Position numbers and translations under genes: made by a program. Below, in pieces: positions 63,718-64,000 of a stretch of DNA of 64,000 bases. Where the stretch lies: contig NZ_BMFP01000001.1 of assembly GCF_014638845.1 (NCBI RefSeq), forward strand, positions 156,396 through 220,395. The letters are read 5' to 3'. The notes beneath the pieces are model-generated. The model made no database searches, was not told the origin of the DNA, and saw only the letters and a list, made by a program, of their open reading frames with translations. Origin of the DNA: Pontibacter amylolyticus. Its GTDB lineage: Bacteria > Bacteroidota > Bacteroidia > Cytophagales > Hymenobacteraceae. Every line of letters begins with the position of its first letter. Position 1 is the stretch's first letter.

Positions 63718-64000
63718 ATACTTCCTCTACTATGTCTTTCTCAAACTTCAGATTCTCAATAATGAATTGCTGGCGCTCCGGCGTGTTTTTGCCCATGTAG
63801 TAGCTCAGCATTTTCTGGATCGTTGTGTCCTTCTGCAGGAATACCGGCTTCAATTTGATGTTATCGCCAATGAACTTCCCGAACTCGTCTGGTGAGATCT
63901 CTCCCAAACCTTTGAATCGGGTGATCTCAGGACGCTTGCCCAGTTTCTCGATAGCAGCCTGTTTCTCGGTTTCGTTGTAGCAATAGATCGTCTCTTTCTT
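63710..64000 (-). CDS. parE: DNA topoisomerase IV subunit B, C-terminal part (runs off the window)
   Basis: The 3' end of a GyrB/ParE gene; the reading frame is open to the window edge, giving about 96 residues. It includes the toprim-end signature [17 protein letters not shown] and a C-terminal [21 protein letters not shown]. Overlap with parC supports ParE rather than GyrB. Confidence 0.92.
   Translation of the reverse strand, partial: KKETIYCYNETEKQAAIEKLGKRPEITRFKGLGEISPDEFGKFIGDNIKLKPVFLQKDTTIQKMLSYYMGKNTPERQQFIIENLKFEKDIVEEVYA

Overview
The window comes from the chromosome of a Bacteroidota bacterium, most likely order Cytophagales and close to Hymenobacteraceae (Pontibacter-like). The sequence evidence is a short RpoD of the sigma-ABfr type, promoters of the matching form TTTG-N19-21-TAnnTTTG, two secreted proteins ending in type IX secretion (T9SS) sorting domains, TonB-dependent outer-membrane proteins, START-like and DUF2911 proteins, a serine-palmitoyltransferase-like enzyme and a bacillithiol-type deacetylase. 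The genus is an inference. No prophage, insertion sequence, plasmid gene or CRISPR array is visible; this is core chromosome.

Layout. 0.2-8.2 kb: complete minus-strand trp operon trpE-G-D-C-F-B-A followed by a DAHP synthase, preceded by a promoter, a short Trp-Trp-Trp leader peptide (trpL) and an attenuator terminator. 8.5-8.9 kb: a lone plus-strand STAS-like gene. 9-13.7 kb: minus-strand hisG-D-C-B, preceded by a promoter and a 33-residue leader peptide with HHHHFHH (hisL). 13.8-19.5 kb: a giant MBG/YDG-repeat T9SS cargo protein. 20-27.6 kb: DUF2911 protein, TonB-dependent receptor, rpe, T9SS-sorted subtilisin, a lipoprotein and mnmA. 27.8-28.4 kb: a TrpF-fold paralogue without the TrpF catalytic residues. 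28.9-38.8 kb: a tight minus-strand cluster (TPR protein, outer-membrane barrel, HU-like/SPOR membrane protein, ExbB, ExbD, TonB, FolC, TrmB). 39-49 kb: holA, tyrS, a histone-H1-like protein, an alpha-oxoamine synthase, accC, bshB1, an M23/LysM peptidase, trxB and rpoD. 49-60 kb: rpsO-pnp, an LptF/G permease, a START-like protein, tRNA-Met(CAT), an alginate-export-like porin, thrS-infC-rpmI-rplT and a TPR lipoprotein. 60-64 kb: an RMDN/TPR-like protein, parC and the 3' end of parE.

Together these are mainly amino-acid biosynthesis, envelope and protein export, and information processing. The clearest regulatory story is that both aromatic/histidine operons start from near-identical promoters (TTTG-N19-TACCTTTG) and both begin with a short peptide rich in the end-product amino acid, which indicates ribosome-mediated attenuation. 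The trp case has a complete terminator/antiterminator pair; in the his case the terminator is weaker.

Other points of interest: a heptamer-scale motif, AGGTATA/TATACCT, is scattered at very high density through genes and gaps and also forms a tandem array at 114-176; infC appears to start at an ATA codon behind a perfect Shine-Dalgarno sequence, which is unusual in this phylum; several operon-internal gaps hold related inverted-repeat elements.
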